64,000 nucleotides of DNA from Desulfuromonas sp. TF (GTDB lineage Bacteria > Desulfobacterota > Desulfuromonadia > Desulfuromonadales > ATBO01), in the NCBI RefSeq assembly GCF_000472285.1, contig NZ_KI421413.1, forward strand, positions 382,435 to 446,434. The letters run 5' to 3'. A program made the position numbers and the translations under genes. The notes below the pieces were generated by a model, which had not been told where the DNA came from, did no database searches, and saw only the letters and a program-made list of their open reading frames with translations. This document shows, piece by piece, positions 41,425 through 49,843 of this stretch; position 1 is the stretch's first letter, and each line of letters opens with the position of its first letter.

Positions 41425-41910
41425 CTACTTGAGTGGCACGACCATGACCGCCCTATAAGATTTGCGCAGCAGCTTCTCCGCGACGCTGCCGAGGAAAGCG
41501 TATTTGAGCCGGCCCTTGCCGTGGCTGCCGATGACAATCAGGTCGGCGTCGATGCGGTCGGCGGCCTCGAGGATTCGCCCCACGGGACTGCCGTGGTGAA
41601 TTTCGATTTCGCTGATCCGCTCGACATCCTCGGGGTGATCCGAAAGCTGTTCCTTGGCAAACGCATGGATGCGCTGGCGGATCTTGTCCTTGATCTCCTC
41701 CTTGTGTTCCAGTTCCAGGTCGGCAAGCCGATCTTCGCCCATGACGGTGGAGATGTAATTCAGCATGGCAGGCTCCACCTCGGGAAGAACGTGCAGAATG
41801 TACACCTCCGCCCGATAACTGCGCGCCAGACCGATGACATGGCTGAACGCATGGGCCGCGTTGGCGGAAAGGTCGGTGGCATAAAGGATCTTTTTGTACT
41901 TGGGAATCAT
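41425..41910 (-). CDS. Universal stress protein A family
   Basis: 161 aa from the ATG at 41910, with GAGGAG upstream. The UspA fold is seen in KKILYATDLSANAAHAFSHV and the ATP-binding pattern GSHGKGRLKYAFLGSVAEKL (G-2x-G-9x-G). It lies 11 bp downstream of the fused TRAP permease; UspA proteins encoded in TRAP operons (e.g. TeaD) can modulate the transporter. It is the last gene of the unit; no clear terminator was resolved in 41158-41424. Confidence 0.9.
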   Translation of the reverse strand: MIPKYKKILYATDLSANAAHAFSHVIGLARSYRAEVYILHVLPEVEPAMLNYISTVMGEDRLADLELEHKEEIKDKIRQRIHAFAKEQLSDHPEDVERISEIEIHHGSPVGRILEAADRIDADLIVIGSHGKGRLKYAFLGSVAEKLLRKSYRAVMVVPLK

Positions 41911-41921
41911 GGATATTCTCC

Positions 41922-43997
41922 TCAGGCTTGCGCCACGGCGCTGGAGTTCTTCGCAATTCGCATCTTCTGCAGACCGAAGATGGCTCCATAAAGGGCCAGG
42001 CCGATCAGGTAACTCAGATAGTGATTCTCGATTCCGATAAACCCGGCGAAGAAACCGGGACGGAACATGATCAGCGCGACCACCAGCAGGAGAACCAATT
42101 CGTACCAACGGGTTCTGACGAGGAACCATCCCTGAGTAGCCGATCCGAAGGCGAACATGCCGATGCAGGTCATGATGAAGATATAGATGGCCAGAGGGAA
42201 GCTGTCGATGCCGATCAGGAGCATGTCTGTATTGAAGATGAACATGAAAGGGAGAACGGCCGTGCGGATGTCGTAGGCAAACCCCTGCAGGCCGGTTTTG
42301 ATCGGATCGCTCTTGGCGATGGCCGCCGCGGCGTAGGCCGCCAGCCCGACGGGCGGTGTATCGTCGGCCAGGATGCCGAAATAGAAGACGAAGAGATGGG
42401 CGGCAATCAGGGGTACCTCGAAACCCTGCCATCCGGCGATGGTCACCAGAGCCGGGGCGGTCAGCGAAGCCATGACGATGTAGTTGGCGGTGGTCGGCAG
42501 GCCCATGCCGAGGATCAGGCAGGACACCGCCGTGATCAGAAGCATCAGGAAAAGGTTGCCCATGCTCAGGGTGTCGATGATGCTGGTGATCAGACCGCCC
42601 AGTCCCATGGTCACCACACCGACCACGATGCCGGCCGAGGCGGTGGCCACCGCTACGCTGACCATGTTGCGGGCGCCACCGACCATGCCGCCGATAATAT
42701 CTAGGAATCCGCGCCTTATCCCTTCACCGGCAGTGATTCCCTTGCTCTTGCGGGTCGCCGCATGCTGAAAAAGCATAAGGACCGAAAGGACGCCGATCGA
42801 GCGGAAGGCCGCCAGATCCGGTGAATGGCGAGGAATGATCAGTTCGTAGAGGAGAATGAAGATCGGCAGCAGGTAATGCCATCCGCGCCTGAGAGTATAG
42901 AAGAAGGCTGGAAGATCGGCCTTGGGAATGCCCTTCATTCCCAGCTTGCCGGCTTCCAGGTGGGTCAGCCAGAACAGGGCCATATAGGAGGCAAAGGCCG
43001 GGATGGCCGCCGACTTGCAGACCTCGAGATAGGGGATATTGACGTATTCGGCGATGATGAAGGCCGCCGCACCCATGACCGGAGGCATGAGCTGACCGTT
43101 GGTCGATACCGCCACCTCGATGGCACCGGCCTTGTAGTCCGGGTACCCGACCTTTTTCATCATCGGAATGGTAAACGTCCCGGTGGTGACGACGTTGGCG
43201 ATGCTGGAACCGGATACCAGTCCGGTCAGGCCGCTGGAAAGGACCGCCGCCTTGGCCGGACCACCCTTGTAACGTCCCAGCAGGCTCATGGCCATATCGA
43301 TGAAAAACCGGCCCGCGCCGGCCCGATCGAGCATGGAGCCGAAAAGGACGAAGAGAAAGACGATCCTTGCCGAAACGTCGAGGGGGATTCCGTAGATCCC
43401 TTCGGTGGTCAGCGAGATCTGGCCGACGTAGCGGGACAGACTGACCCCCTTGAAGGCCAGGAAGTCCGGCATGTAGGGACCGAAGAAAGCATAAAGAGTG
43501 AATACTCCGGCAATCACCGGAAGCGCCGGACCGATTACCCGGCGAGCGGCGTCGAGGAGCAGCACCACCAGCATGACCCCGATCAGCAGGTCCAGCGTAT
43601 TGGGCTGCCCCACCCGCGAGGCCAGCCCCTCGTATTCGATGGCGATATAGAGGGCCACCAGGGCGGCCACGATGGCCACCAGGTAGTCGGCAAAGGGAAT
43701 CTTGCGTTTTTCCCCCAGCCAGCGAAGTCCCGGAAGATTCACATCGCGACGCAGTGTGGGATAGGAAAGAAAGACGATGAGCAGGGCAAACGCCAGGTGA
43801 ATTGCCCGGATGATGGTTGAATCGAGAAGGAGCCAACTGGACAGGGAAAGCTGGAAGACTGACCAGCACAAGGCAATGGTGGGCACAATGAACCGGCTCG
43901 GTCCCGTGACCCGGCGCAGACCGAGTTCTTCCTCTTCCTTCATCCTCCTGGCCGTTTCGAGCCCCTCATCCCTGATAGCCTTCTCCTGTTCCGCCAT
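41922..43997 (-). CDS. Fused TRAP transporter permease (DctQM, TAXI type)
   Basis: 691 aa with many hydrophobic segments. The N-terminal ~200 residues contain about five helices (SRFIVPTIALCWSVFQ and after) corresponding to the small DctQ-like part; the remainder is the DctM-like large subunit, with SGLTGLVSGSSIANVVTTGT and GAIEVAVSTNGQLMPPVMGA, GMGLPTTANYIVMASLTAPA and FGILADDTPPVGLAAYAAAA. This single-chain form is typical of TRAP-TAXI systems. It imports an organic acid or similar solute using an ion gradient. It follows the TAXI binding-protein gene; a hairpin lies between them. Confidence 0.93.
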   Translation of the reverse strand: MAEQEKAIRDEGLETARRMKEEEELGLRRVTGPSRFIVPTIALCWSVFQLSLSSWLLLDSTIIRAIHLAFALLIVFLSYPTLRRDVNLPGLRWLGEKRKIPFADYLVAIVAALVALYIAIEYEGLASRVGQPNTLDLLIGVMLVVLLLDAARRVIGPALPVIAGVFTLYAFFGPYMPDFLAFKGVSLSRYVGQISLTTEGIYGIPLDVSARIVFLFVLFGSMLDRAGAGRFFIDMAMSLLGRYKGGPAKAAVLSSGLTGLVSGSSIANVVTTGTFTIPMMKKVGYPDYKAGAIEVAVSTNGQLMPPVMGAAAFIIAEYVNIPYLEVCKSAAIPAFASYMALFWLTHLEAGKLGMKGIPKADLPAFFYTLRRGWHYLLPIFILLYELIIPRHSPDLAAFRSIGVLSVLMLFQHAATRKSKGITAGEGIRRGFLDIIGGMVGGARNMVSVAVATASAGIVVGVVTMGLGGLITSIIDTLSMGNLFLMLLITAVSCLILGMGLPTTANYIVMASLTAPALVTIAGWQGFEVPLIAAHLFVFYFGILADDTPPVGLAAYAAAAIAKSDPIKTGLQGFAYDIRTAVLPFMFIFNTDMLLIGIDSFPLAIYIFIMTCIGMFAFGSATQGWFLVRTRWYELVLLLVVALIMFRPGFFAGFIGIENHYLSYLIGLALYGAIFGLQKMRIAKNSSAVAQA

Positions 43998-44077
43998 TGC
44001 TTCACCCTGTCCTTTCCCCTGTCTTGAACGTCAACTGAGGGGGAATGTTTAATGCATCACTAAATCCTTCGAAACCC

Positions 44078-44105
44078 GGCGAGGGCATAAACAGATGCCC
44101 TCGCC
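44078..44105 (-). other. Intercistronic hairpin between binding protein and permease
   Basis: A perfect 11-bp stem (ggcgagggcat / atgccctcgcc, 6-nt loop) right after the TAXI gene stop. There is no U-tract on the minus strand. Such hairpins often protect the 3' end of a binding-protein mRNA and allow it to be made in excess over the permease. Confidence 0.7.
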
Positions 44106-44121
44106 TTTCTGCATCGATCGA

Positions 44122-45093
44122 TTACTTCTTGATCAGCCCGGCTTCCCTGAAATACTTCTCCGCGCCGGGATGAAGGGGAGCCGAAAGGCCCTGCAGCATG
44201 TTTTCCCTGGTAAGAACATCCAGGGCGGGATGCAGCTTGCGCAGTTCGTCAATGTTTTCAAAGACTGTCTTGGTGATTTTGTAGATCACATCCTCAGAGA
44301 CATCGGAAGAGGAGCAGATGGTTGCCTTGACGCCGAAGGTGGGGACGTTTTCGGTGTTGACCACGCCCGGATACTGATTCACGGGAATCTCCGCCGGAGC
44401 ATAATAGGGCTGCTCGGCAGTGAGCTTCTGCACGAGATTTTCGGAAACCGGTACGAAGTTCACCTTTCGTGCGCCGGCTACCGCCTCCTTGACCGAGCCG
44501 TTGGGATGGCCGACTGTGTAGAAGAAGGCATCGATCCGGCCGTCCTGCAGCATCCCGGCGGCTTCGGCGGGCTTGATCCCCTCGATGCGGAGATCTTTTT
44601 CAGGGTCAATTCCGGCAGCCTGAAACAGATCGAGGGCGTTGACACGCTGGCCCGTGCCGGGGGCACCGATATTGACGACCTTCCCCTTCATGTCGGCCAC
44701 ATTTTTGATGTTGCTGTCGGCTGCCGCCAGGATGGTGACGGCTTCGGGATGGATGGCGAATACGGCGCGCAGCTTCTTCTGCGGTTTGCCTTCCCAGTCT
44801 CCCTGACCGTTATAGGCCTGGTACTGCAGGTCGGACTGAACGATCCCCAGCTCCAGGTCGCTGTTCATGAGGGAATTGACGTTAAACACCGAGCCGCCGG
44901 TCGACTCGACGGTCATGCGCAGGTTGTACTCCTTGCGTTTCTGGTTGACCAGCTTGCTGATGGCGCCGCCGGTGGGATAGTAAACGCCCGTGACACCGCC
45001 GGTTCCCATGGTCACGAAATCGACGGCAAAGGCATCTACGCCGCAGAAAGTAAAGAACACAAGGGCCAGGATCGGGATCGACAGTCTCTTCAT
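44122..45093 (-). CDS. TAXI family TRAP transporter solute-binding protein
   Basis: 323 aa from the ATG at 45093, with GAGGAG upstream. A signal peptide (MKRLSIPILALVFFTFCGVD then AFA) leads to the TAXI start FVTMGTGGVTGVYYPTGGAIS and to ESTGGSVFNVNSLMNSDLEL and GIVQSDLQYQAY. The TAXI family was defined from such proteins, which resemble glutamate-binding proteins; the ligand here is unknown. It is the first gene after a sigma-54 promoter (45177-45192), with palindromic sites further upstream, and just downstream of a two-component pair on the same strand. Confidence 0.93.
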   Translation of the reverse strand: MKRLSIPILALVFFTFCGVDAFAVDFVTMGTGGVTGVYYPTGGAISKLVNQKRKEYNLRMTVESTGGSVFNVNSLMNSDLELGIVQSDLQYQAYNGQGDWEGKPQKKLRAVFAIHPEAVTILAAADSNIKNVADMKGKVVNIGAPGTGQRVNALDLFQAAGIDPEKDLRIEGIKPAEAAGMLQDGRIDAFFYTVGHPNGSVKEAVAGARKVNFVPVSENLVQKLTAEQPYYAPAEIPVNQYPGVVNTENVPTFGVKATICSSSDVSEDVIYKITKTVFENIDELRKLHPALDVLTRENMLQGLSAPLHPGAEKYFREAGLIKK

Positions 45094-45176
45094 AAAATAT
45101 TCTCCTCGTTGGAATTGTCGGCACCAATGCCGCTTCATGGAAGGACGCGCTTTGAATTTCTGACAGTTGCAACTTG

Positions 45177-45192
45177 AGCAAGTGAAATGCCA
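45177..45192 (-). promoter_or_regulatory. Sigma-54 (-24/-12) promoter of the TAXI-TRAP operon
   Basis: On the minus strand: TGGCATTTCACTTGCT, 15 of 16 consensus-type positions (TGGCAC-N5-TTGCW with T for C). The start would be near 45165, about 70 nt before the ATG at 45093. The neighbouring response regulator is a sigma-54 activator. Confidence 0.85.
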
Positions 45193-45352
45193 AAAGTCCT
45201 GCAGACACATAAATCCTTGTAATTATACTCGAAAATCAACGTTTTTCGATTCACTGAAAAAGCCCGGAAAGGTATGACCAAGGTTATCGACCGAAAAGTG
45301 AAAGATAGAGGAAAGGCACCGTAAACGGGCACCTCGGGAGGCACATGACAAA

Positions 45353-45378
45353 GGTTATGAGCATAACCGTGGTTATGC
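45353..45378. promoter_or_regulatory. Overlapping palindromes, likely enhancer for the sigma-54 activator
   Basis: Two overlapping perfect inverted repeats share a half-site: ggttatg-ag-cataacc (45353-45368) and gcataacc-gt-ggttatgc (45361-45378). They are about 160-180 bp upstream of the -24/-12 promoter and about 35 bp from the regulator's stop codon, a typical upstream activator position. A related ggttat half-site is near 45281. The gap 45094-45411 holds no gene. Confidence 0.75.
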
Positions 45379-45411
45379 CCTTTTTGAGGGGAGAAGCTTT
45401 GATATTGCGAA

Positions 45412-46824
45412 TTATTCGCGGGAGTGCTTGAGCCGTTTGCTCAGGGCGGGTTGGGAAATCCCAAGGAGACGGGAGGCGGCGGTCTGGTTTCCGTCGGTCC
45501 TGCGCATGGCCTCGGCAATAAGCAGGTCGAGAGCCTCGGTCATGTACGGCAGCCGGGTAAGACCGGCGAAAGGATTTTCCCCTTCCTCCGTCGCAGCATT
45601 CTCTTGCGCCCCTTCGGTCCGTCCCATGGCCTTCAGAAAGGAGTTCATGGAGAGGATGCCGCCGGGATGGGTGCTGACGGCGTCGTAAACCATGGACCGC
45701 AACTCGCGGATGTTGCCGGGGAAATCGTAGGTCGCCAGCACCACCGGAAGCTGCCGGGGCGGGGTCGGTTTCTTCCTGCCCAGAGAGGCGGCGGCTTCCT
45801 CGAGAAAATGGTCGAACAGCAGGGGAATATCTTCCTTGCGTTGACGCAGAGGCGGAAGATGGACATGATGGCCCCGCAGGCGATAGTAAAGATCCCGACG
45901 AAAATGACCACCGGCTTCCCGATCCGCCAGGTCCTGGTGGGTAGCGACGACAATGCGCGCCCGCGACGTTTTGGGAATGTCGGAGCCGAGAGGGTAATAC
46001 TCCCCCTCCTGCAGCAGGCGCAGCAGCTTGACCTGGGAGGCCGGGGACAGGTCGCCGATCTCATCAAGAAACAGGGTGCCGTCGGCAGCCCGCTCGACCA
46101 TCCCGCCCCTTGCCGTCTCGGCCCCGGTGAAGGCCCCCCGGCTGTGTCCGAAGAGAGTGTCGGCAAAAACGCTGTCGTCGAGTCCGGCTGCGTTCATGGC
46201 CACCAGGGGCCCGGAGCGGCCGCTGAGCTCATGTGCCGCGCGGGCGATGAGCTCCTTGCCGGTTCCGCTTTCGCCGGTGATGAGTATAGGTTGACTGCTG
46301 CCGGCCACCGATTCGATGTACTTGAAAATGGCCTGCATGCCCCGGTCGTCCGTGACGATTCCGGCAAAGACCTCGGGGTGCTCCAGGGCATCGCTCAGAA
46401 CCCTTCGGCGCAGGCTGCGGTTCTCGCGCTCAAGTTCCTGCAGCCGGATCGCCCTGCGCACGCCGTCGAGGATCCGGTCTTCCTCGGCGGTCTTGACGAA
46501 GTAGTCGAAGGCCCCCAGGCGCATGCAGCGCACGGCTGTTTCCACCTGATTCATTCCGCTGACGATGATCACCGCCACTTCGGGGTGCTTTTCCAGTATC
46601 TTCGGCAGCAGTTCCTCGCCGGAGAGGTGCGGCATGGTCAGATCGAGGAGCACCAGACCGATATCTCGGGCGGCGAGGATGTCGAGAACTTCCCGGCTGT
46701 CCCGGCAGAGCTGAAGGTTGCTGATGCCGCCCGGGCCTTCGAGGGTCATGCTCAAGCTGCGCAGCCAGGCCTGTTCGTCATCCACCAGCAGGACACCGAG
46801 GGAAGGATAAGGGTGCTGGTTCAT
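45412..46824 (-). CDS. Sigma-54-dependent response regulator (NtrC/DctD type)
   Basis: 470 aa. Receiver domain (~8-125) with the DD pair in LLVDDEQAW, phosphoacceptor Asp in LVLLDLTMPH and the Lys in YFVKTAEEDR. The AAA+ domain has GESGTGKELIA, the sigma-54-contacting GHSRGAFTGAE and GTLFLDEIGD. A Fis-type helix-turn-helix ends the protein (NQTAASRLLGISQPALSKRL). The start overlaps the sensor kinase stop by 4 nt. Target, by position and promoter type, is the TAXI-TRAP operon directly downstream. Confidence 0.95.
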   Translation of the reverse strand: MNQHPYPSLGVLLVDDEQAWLRSLSMTLEGPGGISNLQLCRDSREVLDILAARDIGLVLLDLTMPHLSGEELLPKILEKHPEVAVIIVSGMNQVETAVRCMRLGAFDYFVKTAEEDRILDGVRRAIRLQELERENRSLRRRVLSDALEHPEVFAGIVTDDRGMQAIFKYIESVAGSSQPILITGESGTGKELIARAAHELSGRSGPLVAMNAAGLDDSVFADTLFGHSRGAFTGAETARGGMVERAADGTLFLDEIGDLSPASQVKLLRLLQEGEYYPLGSDIPKTSRARIVVATHQDLADREAGGHFRRDLYYRLRGHHVHLPPLRQRKEDIPLLFDHFLEEAAASLGRKKPTPPRQLPVVLATYDFPGNIRELRSMVYDAVSTHPGGILSMNSFLKAMGRTEGAQENAATEEGENPFAGLTRLPYMTEALDLLIAEAMRRTDGNQTAASRLLGISQPALSKRLKHSRE

Positions 46825-48560
46825 GTGCTCCGCTCCTCAGTAAAAGCGGGCAGCCGCAGAATCGCGGTCATGCCGGCGCCGGGGGGCGAATCGAAGAGTA
46901 AGCTCCCCCCATGGTCCTTGACGATGCCGGCGGACACAGAGAGCCCAAGTCCGGTCCCCCCGGTGTCCCGTTTGGTGGTGAAGAAGGGATCGGTCAGATG
47001 CGGCAGGTGCTCGGCGGCGATCCCCTCCCCTTCATCTTTCACTTCGAGGACCACCTGTCCGCTCCCGGCATCGTGCCAGGTCCTTACGAAAATCCCCCGC
47101 TCCGTATCGGGCAGAGCCTGGCAGGCATTCAGAACCAGGTTGACAATCACCTGTTCGATCCGCTGCTGGCTCCCCTTGAACCGGGGCAGATTTTCCCCGA
47201 AAGCGACTTCGAAACGACTGGTGGCCTTGCGGATGGAATTATCCACCAGGCGCAGAGCGGCGGCCAATGACGTGTTTAGATGGACGGGAGTCATCAGATC
47301 CGCATCGTCGCGCCGGGCGAAATCCTTGAGATCGTCGACGATGTGCTTGATGCGCCTGGCGCCGTCCTGCATTTCGTCGAACATCTGGGGGATCTCCCGG
47401 CGCATGCGCGAGTATTTGAGCCATCCGAGGCGGAAATCGCCCTTCTTGCGGGAATGTTCCTCAAGAATCGGCTCGGCGGCCTCCCAGGCCTTTTGCAGGT
47501 GCGGCAGGTTTAGCAGAATGAGCCCGGTGGGATTGTTGATCTCGTGGGCCACCCCCGAAACCAGAATTCCGAGAGAAGTCATTTTATCGGCCTGGATCAG
47601 CTGCCGTTGGCGGACCTTGAGTTCATCCATGGCCCGCTTGCGTTCGGCGATCTCCGACTCCAGGGCGGCCGTGCGCGCGGCGACCTCCTTTTTCAAGGTC
47701 CGATTCCAGGTTACGGTCCCGCCCAGGACCAGCAGCAGAGGGACCACCACCATCGCGCCGTATCGCACCAGACGCACCCATGGCATCCGCTGCGGTTCGA
47801 GTACCCCCAGCCATTCACGGTAGATGGCCTGATATTCGCCGCTTTCCTTGAGGATCGACAGCCCCTCGTTGAAACGGGCCAACATCTCCCGGTTCCCCTT
47901 TTTCACCGCATAGCCGTATTCCTGAGCGAGCAGGGGACGAGGCACGGGTTGGATATTCGTCAGCCCCAGCTTCCTGATCAGGTACTGACCGGGAAGCTTG
48001 GCGACCAGAGCGCAGTCATGTCTTCCCGCGGCCAGCAGGCGCAGGGCGTCGGCCAGGGAATCGACCGTAACCAGCCGGGCATCGATGTTCTGCCGCAGCA
48101 TGAAATCATGCATGATGCTGCCGCGCATGACGATCACCTGGCGGCCGGTCATCTGCTCGACCGCGGTAATCGGCGTCTCATCCTTGCGGTTCCAGATCGA
48201 CTGGTGGACCACGGCGTGCGGAAGGGTGAAGTCGACCTGGGCAGTCCGCTCTTCCGAAGGAACCATCCCTTGGAGAATATCCACATTTCCGTCCATCAGC
48301 GCCCGACGCATCTCATTCCAGGAGCCAAGCCGGATATCCACCTCCATTCCCATGATCCTGGCGATGGCGCGGGTCAGCTCCACGTTGAAGCCGCTCGGCC
48401 GTCCTTCCTCATCGAGGAATTCATAGGGAGGGTAACTGTGGTCGCCCCCCACGATGACAGGCAATGATTCCGCCGGAGAATATGACTCGGCGCCGGCACG
48501 AGGTGCGGTGCATAGAATCAGAGCGGCAAGGGAAATCATCAGGACGCGAAAGGCGGTCAC
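46821..48560 (-). CDS. Sensor histidine kinase with periplasmic binding-protein (SBP_bac_3) domain
   Basis: 579 aa from a GTG at 48560 with AAGG upstream; the product starts with a signal-like segment (TAFRVLMISLAALILCTAPR). Residues ~25-240 are a family 3 solute-binding domain (VIVGGDHSYPPYEFLDEEGR, SGFNVELTRAIARIMG). A transmembrane helix (YGAMVVVPLLLVLGGTVTW) leads to a coiled coil and HisKA with GVAHEINNPTG, then HATPase (VLNACQALPD, DEGEGI, GGTGLGLSVS). An amino-acid- or organic-acid-like ligand is expected. An ATG at 48614 is an alternative start. It is coupled to the sigma-54 regulator. Confidence 0.92.
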   Translation of the reverse strand: MTAFRVLMISLAALILCTAPRAGAESYSPAESLPVIVGGDHSYPPYEFLDEEGRPSGFNVELTRAIARIMGMEVDIRLGSWNEMRRALMDGNVDILQGMVPSEERTAQVDFTLPHAVVHQSIWNRKDETPITAVEQMTGRQVIVMRGSIMHDFMLRQNIDARLVTVDSLADALRLLAAGRHDCALVAKLPGQYLIRKLGLTNIQPVPRPLLAQEYGYAVKKGNREMLARFNEGLSILKESGEYQAIYREWLGVLEPQRMPWVRLVRYGAMVVVPLLLVLGGTVTWNRTLKKEVAARTAALESEIAERKRAMDELKVRQRQLIQADKMTSLGILVSGVAHEINNPTGLILLNLPHLQKAWEAAEPILEEHSRKKGDFRLGWLKYSRMRREIPQMFDEMQDGARRIKHIVDDLKDFARRDDADLMTPVHLNTSLAAALRLVDNSIRKATSRFEVAFGENLPRFKGSQQRIEQVIVNLVLNACQALPDTERGIFVRTWHDAGSGQVVLEVKDEGEGIAAEHLPHLTDPFFTTKRDTGGTGLGLSVSAGIVKDHGGSLLFDSPPGAGMTAILRLPAFTEERST

Positions 48561-48796
48561 ATCGAATACCTTAACAAAAGGAGGGAACCTGCATGTCAAA
48601 CAGAGGAGAACCATAGAGATTTCCAGGCCCTACTGTAGGATACGATCCTTCGAATTGTCAACCGTGACGCCGTTGCACGCCTTGACCATCGACCCTAAAA
48701 CGGTTAGATTAATAAAGTTGTCCCTGACCCGTAAATCCGGCTACGCGGCGATAGTGTCGTTTGCGAACTGATCCTGATGCGGAAAGAAAAACATCC

Positions 48797-49756
48797 ATGA
48801 CGCCCCTCCTCGAAGTCCGCAATCTGATGACCTATTTCTTTACGCCCGGCGGCCTGGTCAAAGCCATCCGGGGTCTGGAATTCACCATCGACCGGGGGGA
48901 GACGCTGGCACTGGTGGGAGAGTCGGGATGCGGCAAATCGATGACCGCCCTCTCCCTGCTGCGCCTGGTCCCCGATCCGGGCCGCATCGTGGAGGGGGAG
49001 ATCGTCTTCAACGGCGAAGAACTGCGGCGCATGCCCGAGGAGGAGATGCGCCGCATCCGCGGCAACCAGATCTCGATGATCTTCCAGGAACCGATGACCT
49101 CCCTCAACCCGGTGCTTCGGATCGGGGAGCAGATCGCCGAAGTCGTGCGGCTGCACAAGGGTCTCGATCCGAAGGAGGCCATGGAGGCCGCCGTCGACCT
49201 GCTGCGGCAGGTGGGGATTCCCGCGGCGGAGCAGCGGGTCAGGGAATACCCGCACCAGCTCTCGGGAGGGATGCGACAGCGGGTGGTTATCGCGATGGCC
49301 CTGGCCTGCGACCCGAAACTGCTCATTGCCGATGAGCCGACGACGGCCCTGGACGTGACCATTCAGGCCCAGATCATGGACCTGCTCAGGGCGCTCAAGG
49401 ACGAGCGGCGAATGGCGATGCTGCTGATCACGCACGATCTGGGGGTAGTTGCCGAATCCGCGGACCGGGTGGCGATCATGAACGCCGGACTGATCATGGA
49501 GTACGCCCCGGTCAAGACCATCTTCTCCGATCCGCGGCATCCCTATACCCGCGGCCTCCTCGGATGCATCCCCCGGCTGGGGGAAAAACGGAAGAGGCTG
49601 GCTCCCATCGGTGGCGGGGCGGCGGCCGGAGCGGAGCTTCCTCCGGGCAGCACCTATCTGGATACCTGCCCCGAACCTTTCGCCCCCCGGCAGAACCAGG
49701 TGCCGCCGCTGCTGGAGACGGAGCCAGGCCATTTCGTCCGCCGCTGGAACGTTTAA
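48797..49756 (+). CDS. Oligopeptide/dipeptide ABC transporter ATPase, OppD/DppD type
   Basis: 319 aa. ABC motifs: Walker [12 protein letters not shown] (~40-50), Q-loop [13 protein letters not shown], signature LSGGMRQRV (~155) and Walker [14 protein letters not shown]. The C-terminal OppD extension contains [20 protein letters not shown], as in peptide/nickel importers. It precedes OppF by 88 bp, but no permease or binding-protein genes are in the window, so the pair works with components encoded elsewhere or is the end of a split system. The Shine-Dalgarno is weak (GGAAAG, distant). Confidence 0.93.
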   Translation: MTPLLEVRNLMTYFFTPGGLVKAIRGLEFTIDRGETLALVGESGCGKSMTALSLLRLVPDPGRIVEGEIVFNGEELRRMPEEEMRRIRGNQISMIFQEPMTSLNPVLRIGEQIAEVVRLHKGLDPKEAMEAAVDLLRQVGIPAAEQRVREYPHQLSGGMRQRVVIAMALACDPKLLIADEPTTALDVTIQAQIMDLLRALKDERRMAMLLITHDLGVVAESADRVAIMNAGLIMEYAPVKTIFSDPRHPYTRGLLGCIPRLGEKRKRLAPIGGGAAAGAELPPGSTYLDTCPEPFAPRQNQVPPLLETEPGHFVRRWNV

Positions 49757-49759
49757 AAG

Positions 49760-49829
49760 AAGCTGCAAGCTTTAAGCTTTAAGCTGTAAGCTGAAAACTG
49801 AAAACTGCAAGCCGCCAATCACCAGTAAC
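49760..49829. repeat. Heptad repeat AAGCTGC drifting to AAACTGA and CAATCAC
   Basis: Ten units in phase: aagctgc, aagcttt, aagcttt, aagctgt, aagctga, aaactga, aaactgc, aagccgc, caatcac, cagtaac. It fills the oppD-oppF gap. The unit changes gradually along the array while the 7-nt period is kept. Confidence 0.9.
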
Positions 49830-49843
49830 CACTGGAATAGATA

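Noticed and set aside
45361-45387. gcataacc/ggttatgc hairpin with a following T-run as a terminator
   Set aside because: The T-run is on the plus strand, where no gene ends; the sequence fits overlapping operator sites better.
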